Translations under genes and position numbers: made by a program
The notes under the pieces: generated by a model
What the model was told of the DNA's origin: nothing
The model's input: the letters and a program-made list of their open reading frames with translations, nothing else
Database searches by the model: none
Part shown: piece by piece, positions 10,966 to 21,486 of the stretch
How positions within the stretch are numbered: position 1 is the stretch's first letter
Layout: each line of letters begins with the position of its first letter
Source: Ampelomyces quisqualis
Lineage: Eukaryota; Ascomycota; Dothideomycetes; Pleosporales; Phaeosphaeriaceae
Direction: 5' to 3'
Length of the DNA: 64,000 nt
NCBI GenBank assembly: GCA_018398575.1
Contig: JAGTXZ010000003.1
Coordinates: 1,426,001 to 1,490,000 of the forward strand

Positions 10966-12067
10966 GCAGTGTATCCGGTCACCATGAGCTTCCGACGAAT
11001 CGGTACGCTACGACTTTACGATAATTTTCTTTCCATTACGACTCGATGTAGCAATGCTGGGCGCCGTCGACGAAAACCAAACGCAGCCCAAGCCAAAAAA
11101 GAAACCAAGTCAGGACGCCACTTGTTTCTCCAAGACCCGGCGCGAGTTCCAAAACCGGTGTGGCCAAAGCTATTCAGATTTCTCTTCTCGATTTTGTTTT
11201 TCTATCAGACTGCCGAGGCGTTTGAGCCTGGTGGTCAGTTTTATCTAGCACACATTGGCGAAGCGTAGCATTTCTTCTTCTCGTTCAGCGGGCGTTCCGG
11301 ATGTCGCACTCTCACGAGTCCAAAAATTTTCAGGATTCCCATTCATTCACGGTCTATGCATGATCATACCATGTGGGCGGATCTAATGATGAGCTTTCCA
11401 TAAGGTGTTTTAGGATAACGGTGCATTGGCATGGGCGCACTGGGATTGGGGTAGAAATCGTTTGCACACACGAAACACGATATCACACGCGCATGTAGCG
11501 TCATGTCAGGTTCAATGAAAAAGGAACAGTTCTTTCATCAGCTGTAACCAAAAATGGCCTGCCTTGATATGTGCTGTGAAGTTATGGATCCCAGCAGGAG
11601 AAACGCCAGCGGTCATGGCATCAAGCGGTGACGTTGACGTGGCAATGCATCACAGCTGGCAGGCGTGATTACCCGGGAACGAGTGAAGGGCACTTGACGA
11701 CTCATTCGCAACAACATCAACAACCCGAACGCGAAACTCTGTCGTAGCAGTCATGAGCAACCTTCTCTCGCGAGCCTGAACACACGCGACGCTTACTTCT
11801 CATCACACGGTGATCAACCTAATCGCCCTGCGCAACTGGCCGCCACGACAGGTAAACACCGGGTATGTACTTACTCGGTCCGTAGCAAGCCCCGCCAACG
11901 CGATGCCCGATCCGCCGCGGTCGTTCCGGTCCGAAACACGATCAACAACTTCACGTGCCTTCGCGAGCCCGACACATGCATTGCCTCTGCACACTGTCAC
12001 ATTTGCGCATGGAGGGCCCCAAGCTAACGTGCTCACGACGCACGAGCGCGCAGCAACTTCGTCCAGC
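10966..12067. other. Intergenic, 3' UTR and promoter
   Basis: About 1.1 kb between the unknown-function gene and the BRCT gene, both on the + strand. The frame running through 10969-11268 lies just after a stop codon and has no conserved features, so it is probably 3' UTR. The BRCT gene frame is open back to about 11810 with another in-frame ATG at 11903, so part of this interval may be coding if translation starts there. Confidence 0.5.
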
Positions 12068-13123
12068 ATGACCAACGGCCCATCCGGGACGCCGCACCCG
12101 TTGCACGAAACGCACTCACATGTCTCCCCCACCAAACCAGCACCGCCCGCGCGTACCTTCTTCGATCCCTGGAACAGCAGCTCCACCGGCCACCAGCGCG
12201 CGGAGAACCGCTTGTCGGGCTCGACGTCATGGCGGCTTTCGCGCAATCGGAAGCTTGGCGAACAGTACAAGGGAGGCCTAGGTGGGGGTAGAGAGCGCGT
12301 CGCAGACACCGTCGGTGCGGGCAGTGTGGACTTTGGCAGGCATGGCAGGACGGAGAAGGGCGGCTGGGAGAAGGGCGCAAAAGGGCTTCGCACTGGTGGG
12401 CAGAAGAGCCTGGCTGAATTATGGGGCGCCCGTAAAGTGGGTAACAGGTCTTCGCAAGAGAAGGCCGTTGAGAAGGCCATTGAGAAGGCCGACCTCGTAG
12501 AGGCAGATGCAGAACCTCGATATGTCCGTAAAGACTCAGATCAAAGTGAAGGTACGTTTGTTCCGGCGCTGACGGTACTTACACAGGTCCTTGCAGCCAG
12601 AGACTGACACATGCAGAACTTGCGCCAGCACTCTACGAAGACCCTGTCCATATCGCGGACAGGCTTGCGGACAAGCTGATCTTTGCTGGGCTATGCTTCT
12701 ACATCAACGGCTCCACGGCACCCCTAGTATCTGACCACAAACTCAAACACATGCTGGCCGCGCATGGGGCTACACATTCCATTGCCCTTGGGCGTCGTTC
12801 AGTCACGCATGTACTGCTGGGCACAGCAAACGTGCATGGCGGTGCCGGCGGCGGTCTTGCTGCGACCAAGATCCATAAAGAGATTTCCAAATCTGGTGGC
12901 CAGGCCATCAAGTTCATCACTGCTGAATGGTAAGCTCAAAACTCTCCTATAGTCGCATCATTCCTCGACTAACCCATGCAGGGTCATCGAGTCTATCAAA
13001 GCCAACCGCCGCCTCCCGGAATCGCGCTTTTCTCCACTCAAGCTCGCGCCCAAAAGCCAGAACAGTGTGTTCGACATCCTGCGTGCCGGCGGCAGCGGTA
13101 CCACGAAGCAAGGTCATAGTTGA
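12068..13123 (+). CDS. BRCT-domain protein
   Basis: Three exons (12068-12551, 12617-12929, 12982-13123) with consistent phases give 312 residues. The N-terminal half is disordered and Gly/Lys/Glu-rich (including FFDPWNSSSTGHQRAENRL and a repeated EKA(V/I)EKA segment). The C-terminal part, about residues 165-285, is a BRCT domain. It begins IFAGLCFYINGSTAPLVSDHKL, has SVTHVLLGTANV in the middle, and ends with the hallmark helix FITAEWVIESIKANRRLPES carrying the conserved Trp, split by intron 2. The arrangement resembles the BRCT of the translesion polymerase REV1, but no polymerase domain follows. A stand-alone nuclear phosphopeptide-binding or DNA-damage adaptor is the natural inference. The start is uncertain: 11903 is an alternative in-frame ATG. 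Confidence 0.85.
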
Positions 13124-14868
13124 AATTCTTGGCCGAGCAATTGCCAATACATACAACAAGTAATCCGATTGCCGTCGGCACATTCCATTTATCTAGCATG
13201 CTCGAACGCATGTCATAACGCACCATGGATCTGACATCTGAAAACCACTCCTTATGGCCAGAACTCAAAGTCGAGCGATTCATAATGCCCGTCCCTTGAG
13301 AAGGACCAGCCCGCTACGTACTCCTTTGGAAAGTCGGAAGAAAAAAGTTTACGCGGGTGTCGGGGAAGCTACGGGTTGTCATGCAGCTAGAGCAATGCTC
13401 CGTAGTGAGGCGCAGATCATGCCATGTATTCAGATCTGGCCAAGACTTTAAGCAATTGCCTAGAAGAGCTAGCGTGGAACGGTGGAGATGTTGCTGATCT
13501 GTAGCATCATGGGTATGGGGCCGCTTGTAGGGTTGAAGTACCTACCTACTGCAATGAACACTCTTAGGTGACACTAGCATTCAACAAGAACTTGGCAGGA
13601 AGGTGCTATGTCGTTGTCCATAATTCACTTGGACTACTGCCAATTCCTCGATTTAATGTTCCGTGATTGAGGAGCGTACATGTCAGAATCAAATATACAA
13701 AGCAAGGGGGCGTGAGATGAGTTTGGGATGTGCAGCGGCAAGGTGTTTGGTGCAAACTAGACTTTGATGAGCGAACTAGCAACTACACGTCTTGAAATAA
13801 CGGGTTGAAGACCATCATCAAGTCTTCCCACTTTCGCTTGAGAGTATGGACGTATGTGCATCAGGAACATAAAACTACATACTGTCTTTATAGTACATAT
13901 ACTCTAACACTCACAATCTCTGTTATTTTCCCCTACCCCTCCCCTTCTCCTCCCCCAACACATCCAACACCGTCCTCGTATCTTATTCTTCTCTCTGACA
14001 TGCACGCCTCCCTCACCTACCTGAACACCCCCCCCTCTTCCTACTACTCCCCCGTATTCACCTTCCCCCCATCAACCCAAACAACCTTGCCCTGTGCCCC
14101 CAATATTCCTGAAAACACCCTCCAACATAACTCGGATATCGACACGAGCATCGAGTCTCAGACTCGCAACACTACGCCCTGATCTACCAGACAAATCGCT
14201 TCGCGACTGCAGCGCGAATGCGAGACGATTTTGCTACTTGGCAGGCCACTTGGCGCTTGATGTGAATCAGGGACACGGTTGCAGAAAACGATTCTTGGAT
14301 GATGTGTGTGCCGAGGAGGGTACAGCTGAGTGGAGGGATTTGGGCAAGTTTTGATCTGGCTGATGTCCGGGACTTTGTTTGGGGGGATATGGAGTCAGAT
14401 GTATGAGGGATAGGTTTGGGCGAGTATTGTAGATTGTGGGATTACTTGAGATTTGGTTTGGAAGAGGTGGTGGGAGAAGGCGAATGTGGGGCTGATGGTT
14501 CCTAGCCTGTGCTGATCGAAGTGGCATTGATCATCTCCTTGTCTGTATTCTTGTTTTCTTGTCTTCTCTTTCAAAATCGCATGATTGGGGTTGATTTGGC
14601 AGCGCGTCGATCTTGTCCGTCTTGAGGCGCTTCGAAGAGGCCAACCCCGCCTCCACATCTTATCCCCGCTTCATCATCGACTCGACTACCGCGATCCGAT
14701 GGAGATGTGTGCGCCGAGGATATGTAGTGGCAAGATGATTTCTTAAGAACAGGGTGCGATGTTCTTCATCTTCCCTAGTGTAGTTCATTAGTGAAGTTCA
14801 TTCGTCCAGACAACATCTTCAGGTGTCAATCTGGTCCTGTCCGTCCTATGGTAACATAGGTCGCCGCC
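13124..14868. other. 1.7-kb gene-free interval with strand-skewed composition
   Basis: No supported gene. From about 13911 to 14120 the + strand is strongly pyrimidine-rich with C-runs, for example CCCCTACCCCTCCCCTTC. From about 14330 to 14490 it becomes G-rich, for example TTTGGGGGGATATGG. A promoter or 5' UTR for the acyl-CoA ligase gene occupies the right end. Open frames here consist of low-complexity Pro/Ser/Thr translations and are not credible genes. Confidence 0.6.
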
Positions 14869-16604
14869 ATGGTTATATTCAAGTCAAGACAGCCGCCCAT
14901 TAACTGTAAGCCCTCATGCAAATGTAGCTAGATCTTACCCATCTTGACAACTACAAAGTGCCCACTGAATTGACCGATTGGGACTGGCTATTCGATTCAT
15001 CCTACTCGCCCATCAACAAATATTCATCAAATGAACTTGCTGGATTCCAGAATGCCATCACAAAAGAGCGCGTCAACTGGGCCGATGTCAAGAAATATTC
15101 AACCTACGTTTCAACCGCTCTAACCAATAAGTGGGACCTCAAAGCCGGAGATACCGTATCTTTATTCAGTAAAAATACTGTTTGGTACCCAGTAGCGATG
15201 TTTGCTGGTCTTCGAGTGGGTGCAAAGATATCTGGAGCATCTCCCGCCTACAATATAGAAGAGATGACTTTTGCGCTCAAGACGGCAGATGCAAAATTCT
15301 TGTTGACTACACCGGCAAGCATGGAAATTGCTGCGGCAAGTGCAAAAGCTGCGGGTTTGCCTCAATCCAATGTATTTCTGCTCGAAGGCGAACTTCCTGG
15401 ATACACCACTGTTCAGGACTTGATTCGCATGGGTGAAGCGTATGGTGAAGGTAATCAGACACCAGCTTTTAAGCTTCAGCCAGGCCAGAAGAATCAGGAC
15501 GTGTGCGGCTTCCTATCTTTCTCCTCGGGTACGACTGGTTTGCCAAAAGCTGTCATGATCTCGCACCAGAACGTAATTGCTCAATGTCTTCAAATCCAGC
15601 AGATCACTACAGAAACGCAAAAGAAGATTATGGCTGTACTTCCCCTATTTCATATCACAGGATTAGTTCATCAGATGCATCTCCCTGTGCTTCTTAACGC
15701 AGAGGTTGTCATGTTGCCACAGTTTACAATGGAGAAGATGTTGGATGCGATTGTCGAATATAAGCTCAGCGAACTCCTTTTGGTACCTCCCATCCTGATC
15801 CGATTGGTACGCGATCCAATCGTCGACAAGTACGATCTCAGCCACGTCACGCGATTCTCTTCCGGCGCGGCTCCACTATCAGAGGAAATTATCCAGCAAC
15901 TTGAGAAGAAGTTCCCAAACACCGGTTTCAAGCAAGGCTACGGCATGACAGAATCATGCAGCTGCATCACTGCGCACCCACCGTCCAAGTATTCATACAA
16001 ATACGCACACTCCGGTGGAGCAATTGTTGCGTCTACCGAAGTCAAAATCATCAAAGACGACGGCACAGAAGGAGACGTTGGCGAAGACGGTGAAGTCCTA
16101 GCTCGCGGCCCGCAAGTCGTCATGGGCTATCTGAACAACGAAAAAGCGACCAACGACACATTTGACAAGGACGGCTTCCTGCACACCGGTGACCGCGGCG
16201 CCATTGACGACGAAGGAATGATCCATATCAGCGATCGCATCAAGGAACTCATCAAAGTCAAGGGCATCGGCGTTGCTCCCGCTGAACTCCAAGACCTACT
16301 CCTCGGCCACCCAAAGGTCGAAGACGTCGCAGTCATGAGCGTCAAAGACGACTACAGCGGCGAATTGCCCAAAGCGTACATCGTATTGAAGCCAGGTCTG
16401 GAGGAGAGCACAGCAACGGCCAAACAAATCATCGCATACGTCAAGGAGAAAAAAGTGCGATACAAGTGGGTAAAGGAAGTCGAGTTCATCGGTGAAATTC
16501 CCAAGAGCCCAAGTGGGAAGATTTTGCGAAGGATCCTACGAGACAAGGAAAAGAGCGGAATATTTGGTATGGTTGTCAAGGACCATGTTCGCGCGAGGTT
16601 GTAG
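14869..16604 (+). CDS. 4-coumarate-CoA-ligase-like acyl-CoA synthetase, putative peroxisomal
   Basis: A short first exon (14869-14905) encodes 12 residues, MVIFKSRQPPIN, plus one base. It joins across a GTAAGC...AAAG intron to 14959-16604, giving 560 residues. The join regenerates the usual fungal INLPTELTDWDWLF start, whereas the long open frame alone would begin with GTG. Adenylate-forming motifs are intact: P-loop SFSSGTTGLPKAVMIS, adenine-binding GYGMTES, HTGD with the ribose-binding Asp, and the hinge and C-terminal lysine region (IKVKGIGVAPAEL, PKSPSGKILRR). It should activate a carboxylic acid to acyl-AMP and then to acyl-CoA; fatty or aromatic acids are both possible. The C-terminal tripeptide ARL fits the PTS1 consensus, so peroxisomal import is likely. 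Confidence 0.93.
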
Positions 16605-16828
16605 CGCTATGTTGAGTAGTAATATAGCTTTTGCGTTGATGCATTACCGGAAAGTGGAGCTCGCCGCATCTGTCAGATTTTGACTCCGACCCCACCTGCT
16701 AATGTTCATCACTGAACTCGTACTTAACAAGCATACATACCTTATCTGATCCGTTTAACTTGTACAATATAAACCTAATACTTGGAGAGTCCTCCCAACG
16801 TCAGCCAATGAGAGTCCATTGTGATCCT

Positions 16829-16900
16829 GGTTTTGTAGTGTAGTGGTTATCACTCCAGATTCTGATTCTGGTAACCCCGGTTCGAGTCCGGGCAAGACCT
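16829..16900 (+). tRNA. tRNA-Gln (anticodon CTG)
   Basis: A complete cloverleaf can be folded by eye. The acceptor stem GGTTTTG pairs with CAAGACC. The D-arm is GTGTAGTGGTTATCAC. The anticodon stem CCAGA/TCTGG encloses the loop TTCTGAT with CTG at positions 34-36, which reads CAG (Gln). The T-arm is CCCGG TTCGAGT CCGGG and the discriminator is T at 16900. There is no intron. Internal A-box (GTAGTGTAGTGG-like) and B-box (GGTTCGAGTCC) promoter elements are present. It sits 224 bp downstream of the acyl-CoA ligase gene. Confidence 0.97.
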
Positions 16901-16913
16901 CGTTTATTTTTCG
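16901..16913 (+). terminator. Pol III T-rich terminator of tRNA-Gln
   Basis: The sequence right after the tRNA is CGTTTATTTTTCG, with a run of five T residues within 12 nt of the 3' end. This is the expected RNA polymerase III stop signal. Confidence 0.75.
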
Positions 16914-17191
16914 CGATTGCCACTGTCTTTTTGTGCCATAGTGTGGGTGCCTGGTACAATTTAGCTCGTTGTGGGCGTAAATCAGACAACGACAATTCCT
17001 TTCCAATTGTTCCTCATTAGACTAATGTAGCAATGCCATCTATTCACCGGGCCAAATAGTGAGGCTCACACTTTTTGACCACTCCATTACCGTCACAAGC
17101 CTGATTGCACATAATACATGAACAACATAATCAAACAGATGGACTGAAATAGCCACTGACTTCCCATGTACATTCTGGTCTAGAACAACTT

Positions 17192-19315
17192 CTACACTAT
17201 CAAGTACAAGCTAGTGATAACACTTGGTCCAATGAAAAGACCGAACCAGAATATAATATTTCCTAATGTATCCTGTCCTCGCATCATCTTTGTCTTCATG
17301 AACGCAGCAAGTGGTAGCTGGGTCAATTGGAAGGTGAACAAGTAGCCTCGTACCTTTTTGAACAGGCAGAACATGAGTACTTCGTGGACGATCGCACTCA
17401 GCAGGAAAGTGAAGAATGTCGCTTGCATTTTCGATAGATGGAAGAAGGATATTGACGAGTGATAAACGTGTCGGAGGAGGAAGTTGTGTACAACGCTAGA
17501 AACAAGGTACGGAGTCAGCTTGTAGTCTTAAGATCCATATACTATCCCGGCAAGTGTATTCATCACAGCACAGTGGGGAGATGACCTACCGATTCCAATT
17601 GCGAGCATACTGATCGAAGGACACAGAGTTCCACCAATCGCCATAAAAACCGCGATCGGCAAAGCATGTGATCTCGGCGAGGACATTCAGGAGGCACTCC
17701 CAGATGACATACCACGATAGCAACTGTTCCAGAAGCATCGGAAAGAGCATGTCACTAACCACCCAAGGAAACTCTTTCCAGCGTTCGTCCAGCGACATAC
17801 CGGCTTCCTTTAGGCGTACAGTTTCCACCACTACGGGGTAGATGTAGGCTTGCGAAATGATAATCATGACCCATATCACGCCAAGTGTTGCTGCCGACTT
17901 CTCGGCAACGTACCACCAGTTGATATGCTCCTGGCGTGGATACTCAAGGTCGTAGACTAGAGTAGGGAGGCAAGTCCACTCGATGAAGTTGTATAGCGTG
18001 AGGTTGTTGGGATAGGCATTGTCTGTAGTTGTGCATTTGCCGCGTAGCTCCTCGTCTAGAATGGTAATCTCGGTGTTTAACACCTTTTGAAAGGCTCGAG
18101 TCTGTTCTTCGTCCAGTGGCTCATCTTTTTCGATGGCTTGACTGATTGATGCAATGTCTGATACCTCGTTTTCCAGATTGGTGGAATATGTAGGGCCCAA
18201 ATTCCGGCGTTTCGTAAGTTCGTGAGACGCAGGGTTATCTAGACTGGTAGTAGTCGAAAGTCTCTTAGGGGTATCAGCATTCGGGCGCAACCCGAGCTTG
18301 TCTAGTTGTTCTAGTTTCTGGTGCAGAAGATTTCTTCGTCGATATACACGAGATACTGAATATGTTAGCGAAGATCCGACCAGGTTTCTGGAAGGTCCTT
18401 ACGATATCCATTGTAGAATGAGTAGGCATGTTGCTTCATGAGTAAGACGAACACGTGCAGCACGATGAAGACGGTATGAGTCCATGGCCACTCGCGCCAG
18501 AAGGTAACCCATATCACGGTTATCGTGAAAAAACTTTGCCACAAAGACTGTATTACCCAACCTGCCCCATTCCAGGTCAAGTAGTCTCTTGCAATGGCCT
18601 TGTGCAGGAAAAAGCCGAAGCTTGTCGCCGCACACATAGATACGTCGGTAGTAAGCATGACGAACAGGTCCCGATCAACCATCAGATGCAGAATCTCTGC
18701 ATTGCCAAATACTGATCCTTGAGTCCTGTAATTCCCAGCCGCAATACGTGTTAGCAAAAGTGCCATGGATATCCAGAAGAGGGTGAAGAAACCATGAAAC
18801 GGCGACTGTGAGACTGGGTTCTGGCGATCGAAATGTGTGAATTGGCGTGTGAAAACGAGTTCTCTAGGCCGAAATTTTGGCTTTCCTTCGCTCCGTTTTT
18901 CGGCTTCTCGCTGCAGCCCAGATCGCATCACCTCTTTGAAATCTGGATCGTCAGTCGTGACTGTGTATTTGCTTTGACTGCCTGCATCCTCCACAACGAC
19001 TTGTATGCTTTTTCTCCGGTTGCCATTTTTTGTTGCTGCTTTTATCTCATCGTCTATATCTCCCATGCTGCTGCCGTCCGAAGGTATCGCGGTGGTACTG
19101 TTGCTGCGGCCATCCCTTGCACTGTCCTTCGATGATGGCTTCAGGCGACTCCTATCATCAACGTCTGACACGTCTGATGATGTTTCTGGTGTCCACGTGT
19201 CCTGAGTGTCCAGCGTCGGTCGACTCGAGAGGCCTTGGAATGCTTGCGACATGGTTGATTGACCGTCCGTTATCGAAGTCAAATCTGGCTTGGAACTATT
19301 TGAACGGGCCGCCAT
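17192..19315 (-). CDS. ARE2: Sterol O-acyltransferase (ACAT/ARE family, MBOAT)
   Basis: Three exons (19315-18403, 18355-17590, 17495-17192) give 660 residues. An N-terminal disordered Ser/Asp-rich cytosolic region of about 170 residues is followed by multiple transmembrane helices. The MBOAT hallmarks are present: FYGDWWN at about residue 540, the ACAT signature, and the catalytic histidine in SAIVHEVLM at about residue 593. The intron-2 junction joins FDQYARNWNR to VVHNFLLRHVYHSS, the usual ACAT order. The enzyme should transfer fatty acyl from acyl-CoA to ergosterol in the ER membrane, making steryl esters for lipid droplets. DGAT1 enzymes share the fold, but the FYGDWWN context and long N-terminal region favour the sterol branch. 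The symbol is by analogy with yeast. Confidence 0.88.
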
Positions 19316-20118
19316 TGTGTTGACTGGTGCGGAAGCCTTCTAATTCTTCGCGTGCAGGGTATTGTTATGTAAGTGGAGAGGCAGGGTTCATGCGACGTTT
19401 GTTCTCCGTGTGACGCGGATCGAGCTTCCCACGAAAGCTCCGAGTTGGACACATCGATCTATGTACAGGCCGCTCTGATGTAAGGTAATAAGCAGAACTT
19501 ATTAAGTCACGTGCCTTGTGGCTTCCGAGAGCGCCGTCAGGCAACAGCAATCAAGCGCGGACAGTGGCCTTGGAGTGCATCCGTCCTTGGCAGATCGTGG
19601 CGCAGGAACGGAAGCCGACAGGCACAGGCCAATGCACAGCCATTCTCAAGCCACATAAATCACGTGCACACTTCCTGGCGTCAAGTCGTGGAGTTGATTT
19701 CTAAAACGGTAATTCCATTGCTCAGGGATATTACCACCACCGATCACCAGGGTATATTCGGAACGGCTCTGAATGGGTAGCATAAAGTTCTTGGGTGAAT
19801 GAGGTATGGGCGGATGGGGCTTTTTTTGCTGCGAGCGAGACGTGGAGAGGTGCGTTGTTTGAGCCGAAATGTTTGCGTACCCATATGTTGCGAGTCAATG
19901 GCTTTGCCCCATACACCCTCAATGTTATATGATGAAACGCAAAATGTGAGTCCTACTTAATAAATGCTTCGTCCGCAATCTGCGCAAATGAATGCTGAAG
20001 AGCACCGAGACGCAAGTGAACGCGCTACCGAGATGCATGACTCGTATGCTCACAATTTCCTGAACCCCGCCAGCAGTCAGAGACACACAAATACGAGTCG
20101 ACGCTCATACACAACAAA
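19316..20118. promoter_or_regulatory. Divergent promoter with two RTCACGTG palindromes
   Basis: The 803 bp between the start codons of the sterol acyltransferase (leftward) and RMT2 (rightward) contain GTCACGTG at 19506-19513 and ATCACGTG at 19659-19666. RTCACGTG is the core recognised by Cbf1-type bHLH factors in yeasts. No gene is supported inside the interval. The functional assignment of the sites is inference. Confidence 0.5.
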
Positions 20119-21360
20119 ATGGACGACCCCGCTTTCGAAAATGATACTGATCTCAAAACGCAAAGCATTCTGCTCGCCGCGGCTAAGCACGACGTTCCCA
20201 CCCTTCGCAACCTGCTCCGCAATTCACCAGCGAACGTCCAAGACCTTGAGACAGGTTTCACGCCGTTACACGCCGCGATTGCAGCCTGCGAACCTGAAAA
20301 CGAGATCGAAGGGGCACCGGCCAACGGAAATACAAATGGCGTGGCCAAGGAGCAGGAGCCGGAAATTGAAGGTGCAGTAAAGACCATGAAGCTGCTTTTC
20401 GAGAACGGCGCGATATGGAACGATCTAGACACAAATGGAGAGACACCAGGATGTGTAGCACATAGACTCGGCTTGAAAAAATTGTATGAACTGTGCGTGG
20501 ATGCTGGAGTACGCGCTGAGCTGCTGCTAAGCCGCTTGGACGAGTATCAACCACTTGGAGATGATGAATCAGACGAAGACAACGAGGACGAGACCGAAGG
20601 CGTTGACGTGGAGGAAGCAGAGTACGGCATCGAAGTAAAAGATCTGAATCTAGGGGACTCTCATGGTGACGAATCGACAACTAATCCCAATTACCTTGCG
20701 TCAAACCTCACTTTCAATCGCGACCGCCTACTGGATTCAGATGCGAATGGCGTGATGATGAAATGGGAAACCAAATTAATGCAGCGCTCTGCAGAATTAC
20801 TTCTTCCCGGACCTGGTCTTCGTGTGCTCAACGTCGGCCACGGTATGGCTATCATCGATTCCATTTTCCAAGAAAGGCAGCCGACGTCGCATCACATCAT
20901 CGAAGCACATCCAGATGTGCTGAAACGCATGAAAGCGCAAGGGTGGTACGAGAAGCCGGGGGTTGTCATCCATGAAGGCCGCTGGCAGGATATAGTACCT
21001 GGACTTGTGGAGAAGAGTGAGATGTTTGACGCCATCTACTTCGACACATTTGCAGAAGAGTACAAAGCTCTTCGTGAATTCTTCAGCGAACACGTCATTG
21101 GCATGCTAGATCCAGCTGGAGGCCCAAATGGAGATGGAGGCAAATTTGGCTTCTTCTGTGGCATGGGCGCAGATCGACAAGTTGCATACGACGTCTACAA
21201 CAAAATAGTCGAAATTGATCTCTTCGAGGCGGGATTCGATACTGAGTGGGAGACGATACCGGTTCCGGACCTCGATGAACAAGGTGAATGGGAAGGCGTG
21301 AGAAGAAAGTACTGGGCTCTCTCCAACTACAAGTTGCCCACATGTAGCTTTATTGGCTAA
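20119..21360 (+). CDS. RMT2: Protein arginine N5-methyltransferase 2 (Rmt2), ankyrin-containing
   Basis: An intronless 413-residue protein. The N-terminal part has ankyrin-type repeats (ILLAAAKHDVPTLRNLLRNSPANVQDLETGFTPLHAAI, written here only to mark its extent at about residues 17-55; then about 88-120 with NGETPGCVAHRLG). A short acidic linker of Asp/Glu runs follows. The methyltransferase half starts near residue 215. Its SAM-binding glycine loop is VLNVGHGMAIID, followed by the acidic HHIIEAHPDV and the post-II strand FDAIYFDTFAEEY. The GAMT-like C-terminus ends in KYWALSNYKLPTC. This order matches fungal Rmt2, which methylates the delta nitrogen of an arginine in ribosomal protein uL11 (Rpl12). 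The start ATG at 20119 is in the context ACAAAATGG. Confidence 0.95.
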   Translation: MDDPAFENDTDLKTQSILLAAAKHDVPTLRNLLRNSPANVQDLETGFTPLHAAIAACEPENEIEGAPANGNTNGVAKEQEPEIEGAVKTMKLLFENGAIWNDLDTNGETPGCVAHRLGLKKLYELCVDAGVRAELLLSRLDEYQPLGDDESDEDNEDETEGVDVEEAEYGIEVKDLNLGDSHGDESTTNPNYLASNLTFNRDRLLDSDANGVMMKWETKLMQRSAELLLPGPGLRVLNVGHGMAIIDSIFQERQPTSHHIIEAHPDVLKRMKAQGWYEKPGVVIHEGRWQDIVPGLVEKSEMFDAIYFDTFAEEYKALREFFSEHVIGMLDPAGGPNGDGGKFGFFCGMGADRQVAYDVYNKIVEIDLFEAGFDTEWETIPVPDLDEQGEWEGVRRKYWALSNYKLPTCSFIG

Positions 21361-21486
21361 GCGCCTTTGGGTCCTGGAATATGAGTGGGTTGAGACCGCC
21401 TGGACACACGCTTCCCAGGGACACCAAGCCTCAACACCAAAACGGCAAACGAAAGTCTGTATGTTCGATGACCTTTCAATTGCCAT

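Noticed and set aside
11803..12480. 225-codon minus-strand frame
   Set aside because: Antisense to the BRCT gene's first exon; GC-rich shadow.
13805..14182. Pro/Ser/Thr-rich frame that could be a small secreted protein
   Set aside because: It derives from a pyrimidine-rich low-complexity tract, has no signal peptide and no conserved pattern.
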